Of a stretch of DNA of 64,000 nt, positions 34,113 to 46,564 are shown piece after piece. A program made the translations under genes and the position numbers. The notes beneath the pieces were generated by a model. It was not told the DNA's origin. It made no database searches and worked only from the letters and a program-made list of their open reading frames with translations. Each line of letters begins with the position of its first letter. Positions within the stretch are counted from its first letter, which is position 1. The stretch lies in assembly GCA_910890315.1 (NCBI GenBank), contig CAJVGD010000046.1, positions 744,001 to 808,000 of the forward strand, in the 5' to 3' direction. Source of the DNA: Serendipita indica DSM 11827 (taxonomy: Eukaryota; Basidiomycota; Agaricomycetes; Sebacinales; Serendipitaceae).

Positions 34113-34313
34113 AACCAATTGTACATTATAATCTTCAATGGCCACGCATGCTATCATCTCAAAGGGATCCGGTTCTCTTTAATTGCAAAGAGAGTTTACA
34201 GGTAATTAGGGTACAGCAAGATGAATTTGGTAGCGCCTGCATACACCACCGTGGTATGGGAGGCAGAAAGATGACAAGAAACGTGGTGAGAATGTGAAAT
34301 GATGAATACAGCC

Positions 34314-35778
34314 TCAGAGTCCCTGGATTTGTGCGATCAAAAACTGTTTCTCATCTGTGAATTGTTCATCTGCCAAAATGAGTGAGCACCTATCACCCCT
34401 TTCCCGCAGCGACTCACCGTCCTTGTCATTGTGGAAATCTTTGAGAAACGCCAGTAGCTTTTCCTTGTTTCGACGGAGAATCGATTCAATCTGAGGCGGC
34501 TTCTTGGGGTTTGCTACAAACACTTTGAAGACGTGAAACGCCTCGAATTGAATATTGCGACTCTTGTCCCTCAGCATATTCATCATCATCTTGAGATTTG
34601 CCTCGCTCGCAATGTATCTAAAAAGGTATAAGGACGGTAGTTTCTTGAAGGTTGATCGTACCTGGTCATTACGGTGAAATTGGCCCGGTCGAGCAAAATC
34701 TCTCCCAACAGCTTCAAACTTTGCCGCTTGGTGACATAATTCTTGGACAAGACGAGGGCAGTGTACGACGCAAAGAACCTGTCATAATTAGAATCGAGAT
34801 AGGTGGCGACCATGGGTTTATGCCGTGTGAGCGTTTCCTGGAAATAGAGTGAGAAAAAGTGGGATGCCGAACGTGGAGCCGGACCTTGAGGTTGGCAAAC
34901 GCGTCGCACGAGACGCTAAATGTTGCATTCTCAATATAGACGTTAAATTGATAGAAGCTGGTGGCGTTGTGAGAGTGAGCAACTACAAAGAGTTGGAGAA
35001 CATACTCGTCCGAATAGAGAAGAATCTTGGCGAGCGGCTCGTGCTTGAGCATCTCTTTGAGAATCATACTCGTATTTAGAGCGATTTCCTCATTTTCGTA
35101 TCCTCTGAGAGCGGCAAAAATGACATCGGGCTTGGAGGTGATAAACTCGACGGTGGGAAATCGAGAGCCAATCTGCCGTCGCAGTAAGAGGGAGAAGATT
35201 TGAGCGACGTCCTTTCTGGATTCAAATTCGAATCTGGAAATGTGGGTGACGAGATGGTTCAAGAGGTCGGTATTGTAGGCTTCCTGGGCGAGTTGGGCGA
35301 CGAGTTCTGGCTGTGGATCTGCCAAGAAAGGGATGTGAGCATATTGTGAGAAATCCAGGGGAGGGTCTAAGCTGCATTCTGTCTGACCCGAGGTGTTCTA
35401 GCCACTGGCCAGAGTATCGGTCCCAGCGCCGTGGAAATACACGGTTTAGTCGGAAACCCCGAGTGTACGGATCTGGGCTAGTCACAGCGCTTGCGAGCTG
35501 AATGACCGCATAGCGCTGGCAGCGTCCAACCATTCCGAGATGACTGACCTCCATCGCCCACGAGGATCTGCTTTATTGATTGTAGATATTTCGTAATATC
35601 CTCACCAGCCTGTGCACGACTATCGTGTCAGTAACACACACAGAAGTCCAAGGAAAGCGGCAGAGACCCTACGACGAGTGTCGCCCCCTGGTGTTGTCGC
35701 GTCCAGTTTGACGACGGCATCGCGCAGAGCCCTGACAAGCTCTGTTGGCGTCTTTTGTTTCGTCTTGAAAAAGTTCAT
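34314..35778 (-). CDS. HYM1: Mo25/Hym1 (calcium-binding protein 39 family) scaffold
   Basis: A multi-exon gene from the ATG at 35778 ([21 protein letters not shown]) to the stop at 34314. Conserved Mo25 blocks follow in order: [126 protein letters not shown] and [19 protein letters not shown]. Mo25 is an alpha-helical scaffold. It activates germinal-centre kinases and, in fungi, belongs to the RAM/MOR polarity and cytokinesis pathway. It is divergent from CDC24, another polarity gene, with about 300 bp between the starts. Confidence 0.95.
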
Positions 35779-36075
35779 TTGGGCAGAAGCGCCGAGAATG
35801 GGATGGTGGTCGAGTCCAAGAGCCACAAGGGCGTGGGCTGGTGGTCACGACAATGTATAACCAAAATAGTAATATTAGGAAATGCAAAGACGAGCACCTG
35901 CAACAGCTCAAGTGCTGGTGCGATTGCAAGTGCGAGGAATGTAAGTGAGTGAGTAAGCTGAGGGATGCTCGATAGCATCAGAAGACGATTAGAAATGGTA
36001 TAAAGTATGTACCGAATTTCCAGGATTATTTGGCCTCCGGTGGCAGCATCTCCTGACCCCCGCCGTCTCGCCGCG

Positions 36076-39000
36076 ATGAGCACGAGCACGCGCAAAAAGA
36101 GTCTGACGACTGGGAGTGCGTCGTCTGCATCGATCAGCGTCGATACTGCGCTTCACATTGACACCCCCGTGGCCATGAACACGATGCTCAACAAGCAGGC
36201 CGCGACCTCGCTCTACCAGCAGTGTCTTGCGCTCAGAAACAGACTCCTCCGCGTCCATGACTTTGCTCCGTATCTTTCACTCATCGACAAGCACACCGAG
36301 CTCGCCAGTCTCGACGTTGTCCACCGGCTTTGGCACACACTCGCCCTCGGGACGCCCCTCTGCTTCCTCTACAATCTCCTGGACATGCCACGCACAGACC
36401 GGCTCAATGTAAACACCGACCCAGACGAAATCGACCTGTACGAGCAAGATCCCGACGCCGCCCTCAAGGCAAAGAAAAAGGCCGCGGCTTTTTTCATCAT
36501 GGGCATCCAGAAACTTAAGAATGCCGGTAAATGGACAGACGACATTGAGCTATTTACCGTGACCGAGCTCACCAATCTCGACAACAAGGACACAAACGGC
36601 TTTGTAAAGGTCGTCGCCACGACCTCGTACTTGCTCGACCAGCTCCCACAGCACGTCTGGATGGAAGATGTCGAGTCACCGCCTCCGTCCGCCCACGAGG
36701 AGGCCAGCAATCGCGATTTCAAAGAGGGTCTGGGCGACGACTCGCCTCCGACGCTCAAACCGGCCAATGCCCAAGAAATCGACCGCAACAACGTGATTAG
36801 GGAACTCATTGAGACGGAAAGGAAATACATTCAGGATCTAGAAGTCATGCATGTGCGTCCCTTGTTTAATTCGCCGGTCGAAGCGCCGCTCATCCAATTT
36901 CGCCCTTTTTCTAGAACTATGCAAAGACTCTCATGACGCAGAATATCGTCGACCACGATACCGTGCATCATCTCTTCCCCGGTCTCAACAAGCTCCTCGA
37001 CTTTCAGCGCAAGTTTTCGATCGAGCTTGAACAGCAGTATGAGCTTCCTTGGGAACAACAACGCTGGGGTCGTTGTTTCTCGCTGAATGTGAGTTATCTC
37101 CTTCTCTTCTTCCACATTCCCTCCGAGGCTATGACCAATTCGGGCCGTTACCATCCCTTTTCCTGCTGCCCGTTCTCCGCCACTTGTTCTTTTGGGTCCC
37201 TCGTCTCTTACTGGTCAATGTCTAGGAACCAAACTTTAGCGTCTACGAACCATATTGTGCAAATTATACCAATGCCGCCGAACTCGTACTCGCCGAAGAA
37301 CCACATCTCATGGTGAGTGCTTGGGATCCCTATGACGACAGACACACTGCCCCCTTGCCATGCTTTTCAATTTACTGATTTTGCCTTTTCTTGCCATATT
37401 CCTCGACTTGCCCCGATAACCTCGCAATCTGTTAACGGTCACAGCAATTGACGCATATCATCAACCCAAAATCAGAATTGCCGGCATTCTTGATTAAGCC
37501 CGTACAGCGCATTTGCAAGTACCCGCTTCTCCTCGAGCAGCTCGTGAAACGATGCCCCGCAAATCACGAGCACTATGAAGAGCTCGTCGAAGGAGCCGCG
37601 TCGTCGAAGCGCATCGCCGATCGAATCAATGAAGCCCAGCGTCGTGCAGAAAACGTGGCCACAGTCAAGCTCCTCGAGAAGCGTGTCGAGGACTGGAAGG
37701 GCCATGCTCTCAGCAACTTTGGCGAGCTCCTCCTCGACGATGTCTTCATGGTCACCAAATCTGGCGTCGATAGAGAATACCACGTGTTTCTCTTCGAAAA
37801 GATTATTCTATGCTGCAAAGATGCGACGGCTCCAAGCGCCAATAACAAGAAAGTTGGCAAAAGCAATTCTATCCTCAAGAAGCAGTCCACAGGCCCTGGA
37901 GTCCCGCCAGGCGGCTTGCTGGCTGGTGGAGCTGCTGCGGCAAAGAAAAAGACGACACCGCTTTTGCTCAAGGGGAGAATTTTCTTGAACAATGTAACAC
38001 AGGCCACGCCTACCAATCAACCTAGTTCGTACAGATTGTTGTATTCATTGACCGCCCGAAGCTCACCCGTCTTCTAGCTCCCTATTCGTTGCAAGTCTGG
38101 TGGCGTGGAGACGATGACCTCGAATTCTTTACGCTCCGTTGCCGCACCGAGGAGCAGGTAAAACAATGGGAAACCGTGATTACTCGCTTGATTCAGGAAG
38201 TGCAAGCCAAGCGAGAGGAGCGCAATCAGCGTTCGTCTCAAGGCGGTCAAGCCTATCACTCTTCCCATGGCTCTTCTGCCCACGAACGTATGCCGTCAGA
38301 GTCGACATCCTCCGTATCCACTCTCCCACCATACTCTGCGAATCCCGTGCAGAGGCGAGCGTACGGCTCCTATTCGGAGGAAAAGAGCCAGAACCATTAC
38401 GGCGCCTACAATGGAGGCTCCTACTATGGTCACCAGCCTCAGTCTGCTCCCAGCTACCACAACGGAGATGTCCGGGACGGCTTTGAACGGGACGACGACA
38501 TTGACGATTATGACAGCTCTGCCGGCGGCTACACGAACGGACGATCCACTCCGGTTGGCGCAAATGGGCGACGAGGTGCAGGGATGAGCATGCCTCCGGA
38601 ACGAGACGGGCCTGCGGGTTATGAGCGCTCCCGCGTCAAGACGGAGGACGCGTCGACGATGGCTCAGTGGCGACAACAGCATGGCGCCAACGGAATGTCT
38701 CTACCCCCTCGCCCGTCTGCGTCTCGGAACATCTCCAATGCAAGCGGTGTGTCGACGCAGAGCTTCCAAACTGAATCCAGCTTTGGCAACGGCGTCGGCA
38801 CTCGACCAAATCAACCCATGTTGCGCAACCAGCTCAGTTCAGGCCGACTTCGTGCGCAATATGAGAGCGGATATGACGACGGATCGCGGCATTCGTCGGG
38901 CAACCCGGCTAGGACGAGAGCTATTTCGAACCCGTCTGCGTCGTATGCTTATCAGCACCAGGCACAGGCCCCGCCAGTGCCTATCGCACCTCAGTGGACG

Positions 39001-39615
39001 GGTGGTTCTCAGTCGAGCGGGGGTGGTGTAGATCGCTCGCGTATCGCGTCTGGACCAAGCCGAGAGCGCCTCGCTACCAATGGGCGCAATACTAGTTCGC
39101 TGGGGATGCGTAGGCCTATCAGTGGTGGTTCGAGTGATACTGGAGAGGACTCAGAACAGTCTCCCATCGGCAATTCGCCCATGAATCAACAGGGCGGAAC
39201 GCTGCGAGGGTCTAGGAGCCAAGTGTTCAATGGACAACCGAACCACGCGGTTGGGTACGGCCGCAATGGTTACGCATCGGCTACCCCATCGTATGGCAAC
39301 AATGCCTATCCGGGCTCGAATCGTGGCCCCCAAGAGGAAAATGAACCACCGGTCAAGATTAAAGTCTATTGGCTCGACGATCTGTTTGTCATCATGGTCC
39401 CTCGAACGACGAGCTTTGACGAACTGGTTCATCGCGTCCAACGAAAGATTCGCCTGTGCGGAGGCGGGAATACCGACGGGCCGTTGCGGCTCAAGTATGA
39501 CGACGAGGATGGGGATCATATCTCTCTCTCGACTGACGAAGAGCTTCAGATGGCCTTTGATATGACGCTCAGTCGTAGTACTGGTCAAGGCCAACTGACT
39601 CTCCGAGTTCACTGA
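36076..39615 (+). CDS. CDC24: Cdc24 guanine-nucleotide exchange factor for Cdc42
   Basis: Exons are joined by introns near 36852-36914, 37089-37226, 37313-37443 and 38026-38075. The order of domains is complete. First is the Cdc24 calponin-like region (LYQQCLALRNRLLRVHDFAPY). Then comes the DH domain, with NVIRELIETERKYIQDLEVM at its start and PVQRICKYPLLLEQLVKR as its third conserved block. Next is a split PH domain (DVFMVTKSGVDREYHVFLFE to EEQVKQWETVITRLIQE). A long Ser/Gly/Asn/Tyr-rich linker precedes the C-terminal PB1 domain (IKVYWLDDLFVIMVPR, then LKYDDEDGDHISLSTDEEL, an OPCA motif). Cdc24 sets polarity by charging Cdc42 and binds Bem1 through PB1. The frame is open from 36007, but I prefer the ATG at 36076. 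Confidence 0.94.
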
Positions 39616-40213
39616 TCGTTCTCCCTATCGTTATTCTGCGGCATTGCACCCCCATTGCCCCCTTCCTCCCCATCACAGTACTATCACACAGTCAGCAGAC
39701 TCACGTCCACAACTCTTATCTGTATATCTCTCTCTTTACGAGCCCAACCCTTGGATCCGTTCGGTCGCCTTCGTCTCATTCCTCAACTGGAACTTTGTAA
39801 CACAGAGGATACTACGCTTACTAGCGTACGGTCATCAGTCTTGCTCGTTCTCTGGTGACGAGGCTTGACTGTTCGTTGTCCTGTTCGTCCTCATGTATAA
39901 TAGCCCCCATCCCAAATCGACTCTCGTCAAAAACTCGAGCCGCATGCAGAGTAATGGACGAGACGCGAGGAGACTTGTTTCTGGTCCGGAATTGCGTGCT
40001 TACCCAACACACATCACACCTACATTCTCACTTCCGTATTCTTTGGGTTTTTATGGTACTTCTCGCCTCCCCCACATGTATTCGCGAGGCCTCTCCTCGG
40101 TCATTCCTGTGGTCTTCATAGAGCTATCTCATTGAGAAAATATATCGTTTTGTAGTCCAAGGAATCGAGATTGCATTTATACAATTACATCCAGCCTAGA
40201 TCTTTGTGGTTGC
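39616..40213. other. Convergent intergenic region
   Basis: About 600 bp between the Cdc24 stop and the stop of the next minus-strand gene. Open frames here are short and CT-rich on the plus strand, fitting a 3' untranslated region of CDC24. Nothing else is seen. Confidence 0.4.
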
Positions 40214-41535
40214 TCAGGCGAGCTGGGACCCGTCAACGGACATGTCTGCAAAGTCCTCCCAAAGGTGCTGAACGGGTTGCCCTTCAGAGATTCTCTCGCC
40301 AGTAAACTCCAATTTACCAATGTCCGGTACGTCTTCCAGATTACCCTTGAGCGTATGCTTCCCATCTCTCTTCCTTTGGGTGAAACGAAGGACACCTCTC
40401 ATTGACTCCCTCGGCGGGTAGACATCGCTGGATGGATTGAATAACCCACTATGCCCGCACCACACGACTTTGCCACTCGCACCGTCCGCACGAGGCTCTA
40501 CGTCCGCTGAAGAGCGAACAACGCCATTAATGAGATGCAACTTGAACGCTCCAAAGAGTTCGTTTGCGCTGTCCATGCGCACTGTTAACTCGAGCCCGTC
40601 ATCGGGTACGTTCAGCCTTTCCGTCAGAGAAGGCGAGCTGAGAAGATAGATCCCCTCGATCCATTCAAAACCTGCGTCGTTGGAAGGTTTTGCGCGCTTC
40701 TGAGGTGCACTGGCGAGTTCGACAATCTCAGGGGAATAGGCCCGCTTTCGCGATGCGCTGCTGGATGCTGTGGCAGCAGTTGGTTTCGGAGGGAAATTGG
40801 AGCGAGGAACAGATGGGCCCTTTCCTTTCGTGGCGTCGGGGGTGATCGGTACTTCTAGTGAATGTCCACCGAGTTGAATGTGAAAAGACGCGCTGAACGA
40901 GTGGGGAGACGTAGAGGTCGGGGAATTGGCGGTTAAATTTATAGTTTGTGGGAACTTTGATGTAGTACCAGAGCTACCAGCAGCCTTCTTGGCTTGCGCC
41001 GCTTTTGCTGTGGTCACTTTTGGAGGCTGAGGCTTTCCCTCTGTCTTTGCGAAAGACTTTGGCGTTCCTGTACTTGGTCCAGCTCCCACCGATTGGGTTG
41101 GCTTTTTCTTAGTCTGTGTCTGCTCCAGGATATGATCCCGAAGCTCATTGTACTTTTGCCTCCCCTCCGCTTCAAGGTTGAGGGTGCGCTCAGGAAGCGA
41201 CATCCCGGCTGATGAGCGCAGTGCATCCTCCAAGTTGGATCTTAGGGTGGATATTGGGGTCGCTTTTGCTCTGGCGAGGCCGTAAAAGAGGTTCTGTGCA
41301 AGCCACCAGTCTTTCGATCTACATCGTTGGCAACTTGGTCAGAAACAGGGTATAAAAGGAGAAGGGATGCATGCTTGTCTCTATCGCCGATCCCATTCAC
41401 GTCTCCTGTTGGCAACAATAACTTTCTAAGCTCTGCAGGGCTGAGGCGCGCGTGACCTTCGTATAACAGGCCGTTTTCGCCATAAGTAAACTCTTCAATT
41501 GGCACTGGAGGGATCGTAAAGCTCGTCGACGCCAT
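40214..41535 (-). CDS. Unknown nuclear-looking protein with a SAP-like N-terminal motif
   Basis: The gene starts at the ATG at 41535 (MASTSFTIPPVPIEEFTYG). An intron is needed to reach SKDWWLAQNLFYGL, followed by ISTLRSNLEDAL. This looks like the two helices of a SAP-type or similar winged motif (RSKxWWxAQxxFYGL, then SxLRxxLxxAL). The middle is Ala/Ser/Pro/Lys-rich with KKPTQ and SRKRAYSPE. The C-terminal half is more ordered: FEWIEGIYLLSSPSL, LELTVRMDSANELFGAFKL, GVLRFTQRKRDGKHTLKG. I know this pattern only as an uncharacterised basidiomycete family; no catalytic motif is visible. Basic clusters suggest a nuclear location, which is inference. The donor of the first intron is uncertain (GTTATT fits the frame). 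Confidence 0.6.
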
Positions 41536-41722
41536 TCGTGCACCCCGTCCAAAGTGAGCCTGGCCAAGTTGCAGGTCAACCACTTCGAACAGAGGTCACA
41601 CAATTGCATTACCAGACAAGGCTTAGGATTAGATCTGTTCGAAAAAAAACAAGTAGTAAGGGTCTTGGCTAAGAGATACAGTGTTCGGAACATAGATCCC
41701 AATCCTACTGTCCACAAGGATT

Positions 41723-44700
41723 TCATAGCGGAGGTACAGGCGTCTTTCGTTTACCAGTTCCCTATCGTTTTATCAATACGGTCTCGGAGACTCAGCACGA
41801 GATAGATTGCTTACCTTTTTCTTTGCCCGTTTGACAACGATCGCGTCAGGTGTTTCTAATCCGCTTGGGATTTCAGCTTCCGTCAATGGGGTACCTGGAC
41901 GAGTTGCAGGTGACGATGCTACTGCCAGATGCGCTGGCGTTTCTTCGTCTCGGTCTAGTTCAAAGTGTTTATGCGCTGGGGGTGGCTGAACGTCTGACAA
42001 ACGAGATGATGGCCGTGGAGGGGTTACTGGAGGCTGATTTAGTAAATGTTGGGGATAAAAAGCTGAACCTACAGGCGGATAGAGAAGGCATCCCCTCTAA
42101 TCGCACAACTGGTATTGAGTCGACGTCGGGTGATCCTACAGACTTGGATTTAGGCGCATCTGTCAAATAATACGGGTCGTCTCGCTGTCTCGCTAACCGC
42201 TCTGCACGACGCTACGGGGTGTAAGTGACCTGTGGCTGCATATAGGGATACCTCACCTGAGCAGCTTCTTCCTCGTCCTCATTATACTCTACATATCCCT
42301 TACTCAAGCCTTCATTGACACGTTCCGCTGTCGACTCCGCTTTCTCCTTGCCCTTCTTCGACTTTTTCTTCTTCTTGCGTTCTCGCACATCTTCGTCAAG
42401 CGCACGTTTTGGTGGCGCAGTAATCCAGGAATCAAGATTAAGGCCGGCTGGTATCGGAACCTGCTTGTTCGCATTTACAGCTACTGGGCGCAGCTTGTAA
42501 GAGTTGAAGAAGCGCCGCAAAAGGAGCAAGCTTTTGGGGAAATCATTCGTCTGTGGGGTCGGATCCTCGAATCCAGTGAGGTAAGCGTCTTGCTGGGGCG
42601 TCTCAACGAAAGGCTTCGGTTGAAATGTTGACAGATCTGCATGAATGAGTGTCACAAGTTGTGCGGCATTTGCCGCCTTGGAATTGTCAGTACGTCCTCA
42701 ACCACACACACAGAGACCGACCCTCTCTTGCACCTCCATATCCGCATGGCAGCACAGAGGATTAAGCCCTGTGAGTACGGCATCAACTGTCTCCTTTGCC
42801 GACTTGAGTTGCTCATTAGACCAGCCCTCCGCAAGGTCATATGTCCAACGAGACAAGACCTTGAGAGTCGCTTGGATGTATACGGCAATAATGTCCGACG
42901 ATAGTAGCGATATCGATGGTTGTATCAGTCGTGTAAGAACAGTTCGTGGGGATATTAGTTCTCTGATGATTCCGATCAATACTCGCTAATAGAACAAGCG
43001 AGGCACATACTCGCTATATTCACCACATATCCACGCTGCTGCCCATAGCACGCCCGTGCATTTTGTGGGATCGTTGGCTCCAAGCACGATCCCATCGTCG
43101 TCGAGGAGTTTGGCCATCAACTGGACTGCATACGCTCTCGATGCTCGGACACGAACAGCTACATTGACGAGTTGATCACAAATCATGGCAGCAATGTCGA
43201 CATTGGCAATATAGATCAAATCCAGGAGTACAGACAGATACCAGTCGAAGTCTTGAACATTTTCGTACATGTTTCTTGAGCACATGTCTATGATTCTGCT
43301 GGAGATTTCTTGGCGATAGGCTGGGGTATATAGGCTTATCCCTGATGTGGACTGCCCGTCCGACTGGAGTGCCTGAGCGAGAGTTGCCTGGGCTGAAGGA
43401 GTTGATGACGTTTGATTAGCTTTGACCAAGTGAGACAGTAATTGTTGAACGAGATATTGAAGGTTATATGGAGTTACCTGTCCACTCATAAGTCACTATT
43501 TTGCGGCTAATCGTATACTCGCCATTGATGATATCAATTCCAGTGCTCTCATCCGAATACTCATATCTAGGTCATCCAAACTGCTCAAAATGACCGCCTG
43601 GTGTTCTGCCACCAACTCGGGGCGAACGGGCACAATCTTTACCATGGCCATCAAGGCTATGTATTTCACTGGTAACGCGGATCAGAGTGAAAGCAAGCAA
43701 AAGAGGATGATTCTCACGGTTTTGATCGTCATTCTCGAGGAAGGTTGATAGTTTGTTGACGCAGAGACGAGCCAGGGCTAACCCATCGCTTCCGTCGAGC
43801 ATCCCCCCGATTATGCATGTGTGAACACACTCGTACAGCAGAGAAATGGCTGCGGTGGTTTGGATGAGATCGGTGATGGGTCCTTGCAACTTCTTTGCTA
43901 GACGGGGCTCATACGGAGAAATGGCTCCAAACTGACGAGGTTTAACAGAGAGTATGCTTAAGCGACGATGCGTACCAATTTGATAACCTTTATGAGCATC
44001 CAGTTGTTCGATGAAGTTGTAAGGATATGGAATAGTGGAGGGGCCAGGCTGAGAAAATCTTGAGGATTCCGCCGAGAGAGTTCGCAGAAGAGATTGACAG
44101 TTGAAGAAACGACAGAGAAGTCGGGATCATCAAGTTTCTCTATAAGCCGTGGCAAGCAGAAAGGGAGAGTTTCTGGATGCTGTTGGATGACTTTGAACAA
44201 TGCAAGAATGACCCGCTTCCGTATATGTGCCCTTGAATGGTTTAACATTGCGTTGAGCTCCTGGGTGAGGTCTCGCGCGAGGTCGGGTGTGACGAAATGA
44301 GACAAGCCGTTGAGTGCCAATGCCACATCTGCAGGATTAGAAGAAAGATCCTATCAATAATATGAGTGACTCGTGATCCACAAATGCGATCACCTACCTT
44401 CTTGAGCAAATTGGTCGTAAGCATGAGGACGTCTGTCCGTTCAGAGAAGGACTGGGAAGCTGCAAGGTATCCTACTGTCTTTAAATGGTACTTTGTAGAA
44501 CTCATGACCTCGATAATATTGAAATCTGCCCATGATAGGTCATAACCTAGCATGTCAAGCTATGAAAGATCGCCAGACAGACGACAAGATCAGCATACTG
44601 TCAGCTCTATGAAAGATGAGTTGTCACACACGAATGTCATCTTGAGGATAGCGGCAGCTTTGAGTTCCATATCCTTGCTACGTACTTCACGCCGGATTTC

Positions 44701-44787
44701 CTCGATGGCTTGCGCAATAAACTTGGACTCGTCATTCTTGTTTGCTCTGAGACCGCGTATTAGATCTTGGAGTGTGCGCTCCCACAT
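41723..44787 (-). CDS. APL5: AP-3 complex subunit delta
   Basis: A many-exon gene on the minus strand. It opens MWERTLQDLIRGLRANKNDE and continues through adaptin helices: MLGYDLSWADFNIIEVMSS, YHLKTVGYLAASQSF, LNGLSHFVTPDLARDL, SRAHIRKRVILALFKV and NNWMLIKVIKLFGAISP. Next come LYECVHTCIIGGM and YLSVLLDLIYIANVDI. The hinge is Lys-rich (ERKKKKKSKKGKEKAE), and the end reads KRAKKKGTGKRKTPVPPL with stop at 41723. AP-3 carries cargo from Golgi/endosomes to the vacuole. A start codon further upstream at about 44894, spliced as MPS-M, is possible. Alternative or extra exons in 41.8-42.2 kb are unresolved because two frames are open there. Confidence 0.92.
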
Positions 44788-45138
44788 CTTGAGTGTAGTG
44801 GTAGGGTTCAAGTGTCGAAATAGGTGGCGGATGGTGGGTGCGCAGAATTTGCAAGGTGAACGGTGTTTCGGAAATGTTCTTACTCACTGATGGCATTTTC
44901 TCGGTGGTTTCCTCTCTTTGCTCTTGGACCCGGCCACATCCTCGACGCACTGGTACACTGGCATTACTCCACTAAGTTATTGTTACTGTGTATAAAACAA
45001 ACTTTCCGCAGTTCGCCACTGCGGTTTAGCTTATAGTACGAGTGTTTGCCACCGTCGAGGTCGCGCTCACCATGTTGACGCTCACCCAAGGCCTTTATAA
45101 TCATTCACTGCTGTTTTATTCGGTTCATTCCTCTTGTA

Positions 45139-46564
45139 ATGGCTTCGTCACTTGCGGAACTCGGCCTGCTACCAACGTACGCAGCGCAAACCCAAGAGCA
45201 ATACGTCGGTGTCGCGATGGCTTGTTTGTGTGTATGGGATCACAGTCAGTGTCCGGATCTGTAATTACATTCGATCTTCTGACCTGTGACTAGTCATCTC
45301 ATTCGACGAAGAAGTAAGCACCGTTTCGACCTGTATCGTACCTGACAACGGATATCAGGTGAGACTCGTATGGAAGTCGTCTGGGTGGAACTTGGTCAAA
45401 GTCTTGTTCCTTGTCATTCGGTATGGCACGACCGTTGGATATCCACTGGGCCTCTACAGTGCGTAGTTGAAGAGAGATATATCCACCATCTGACCAAATT
45501 TAGACGTCTTTGAGCGTGCAGACACACCTCACGTATGTCGGCTCCTTGAAGTGAGCATTGTTGACTATCCCCAGATCTGTCAAGCCTTTCGTGTTATCAC
45601 GGCATTGTTCCTCACTCTGGGACACCTCGTCCAAGCGATACTGTCCTTGCGCGTTTGGGCACTATACAACCGTCATCGAGGAGTTGGTGTATTGCTGTTC
45701 GCCAACTTTCTCGCCGTCCTTAGCATCTCGCTCGCGCTTACTATCAAGTATCTCGTGCGTCAGTTTCAAAGTAATGAATGAATTGACTGACGCACATACA
45801 GTCGCAAAGCCCTTCTACTCCGCCGGTGGTAGCCGAAGGCTCACCCCAGCTCGTTGGATGTTTGTTGCGAGAGGTTCCAGGTTACTTTGGCACTCTGGTG
45901 GCTGCACTGGTATCCGAGGTGTGTAGCAAGTCCGGGAGGAGCGTCCCCTGATCGAGGGCAGACCATCGTAGTATTGATGACCATCTGGAAAGTACTTCGG
46001 CACATGCGTCGAGAGCGCCGAGTACCAATTTTTGGTCACCTCCTTTCGTCGTATGCAACGGTATCTTCTCTGGTTCTGAGCTCATATCCTTGTAGAGGTG
46101 TAACATACTACGTTGCAATGCTGGGTAAGAACCCCGCATTTCCACGAGTATCTTGATCATGCCCTTCAGTTGTTCTCATGCTGAATATCTTGACCAAGCC
46201 CTTTCCCGTGCTACTCATTCCGATCATGTCCTCGAGGTGGGAGTTTCATTCATTACAGAGCGCCCCTTCTAATGTTATTTAGTTCACTTGCAGTCCTACA
46301 GTCCGTCGCATGCTGTCGCATTGTTCTCAGTTTGTTGCGACAGGGCAAAAGTTGAACAAGTGCGCCCCCCTACCAGCACAGGAAGAGTCTGTCCTCATCG
46401 ACGGCTTTCTCACCATCCCGACTGGTCTGTACACAAAGGAGATGATGTTAGATTGGGATTATGGTCTCCCACCATTGGAGATGGCAGATAGTACCTACGA
46501 AGACGCGTTTAGTATGCTATCCATGACGGCCATCGAAACGCGTTCGGTGATAGCACAGGTGTGA
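45139..46564 (+). CDS. DUF6533-type seven-helix membrane protein
   Basis: The ATG at 45139 gives MASSLAELGLLPTY, then EQYVGVAMACLCVWDH. This joins through a GTCAGT..CTAG intron to IISFDEE, and through the next intron to VRLVWKSSGWNLVKVLFLVIRYGTTVGYPL. This YVGVA..VWDHIITFDEEV..IW pattern is the DUF6533 signature of Agaricomycete integral membrane proteins. Further helices are FRVITALFLTLGHLVQAILSL and GVLLFANFLAVLSISLALTI. A later stretch (TIVVLMTIWKVLRHMRRERR) and an acidic cytoplasmic tail (DWDYGLPPLEMADSTYED) end at 46564. The exons between 45.8 and 46.3 kb are hard to join and several frames compete, so the gene may be partly decayed. Function of the family is unknown. Confidence 0.65.
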
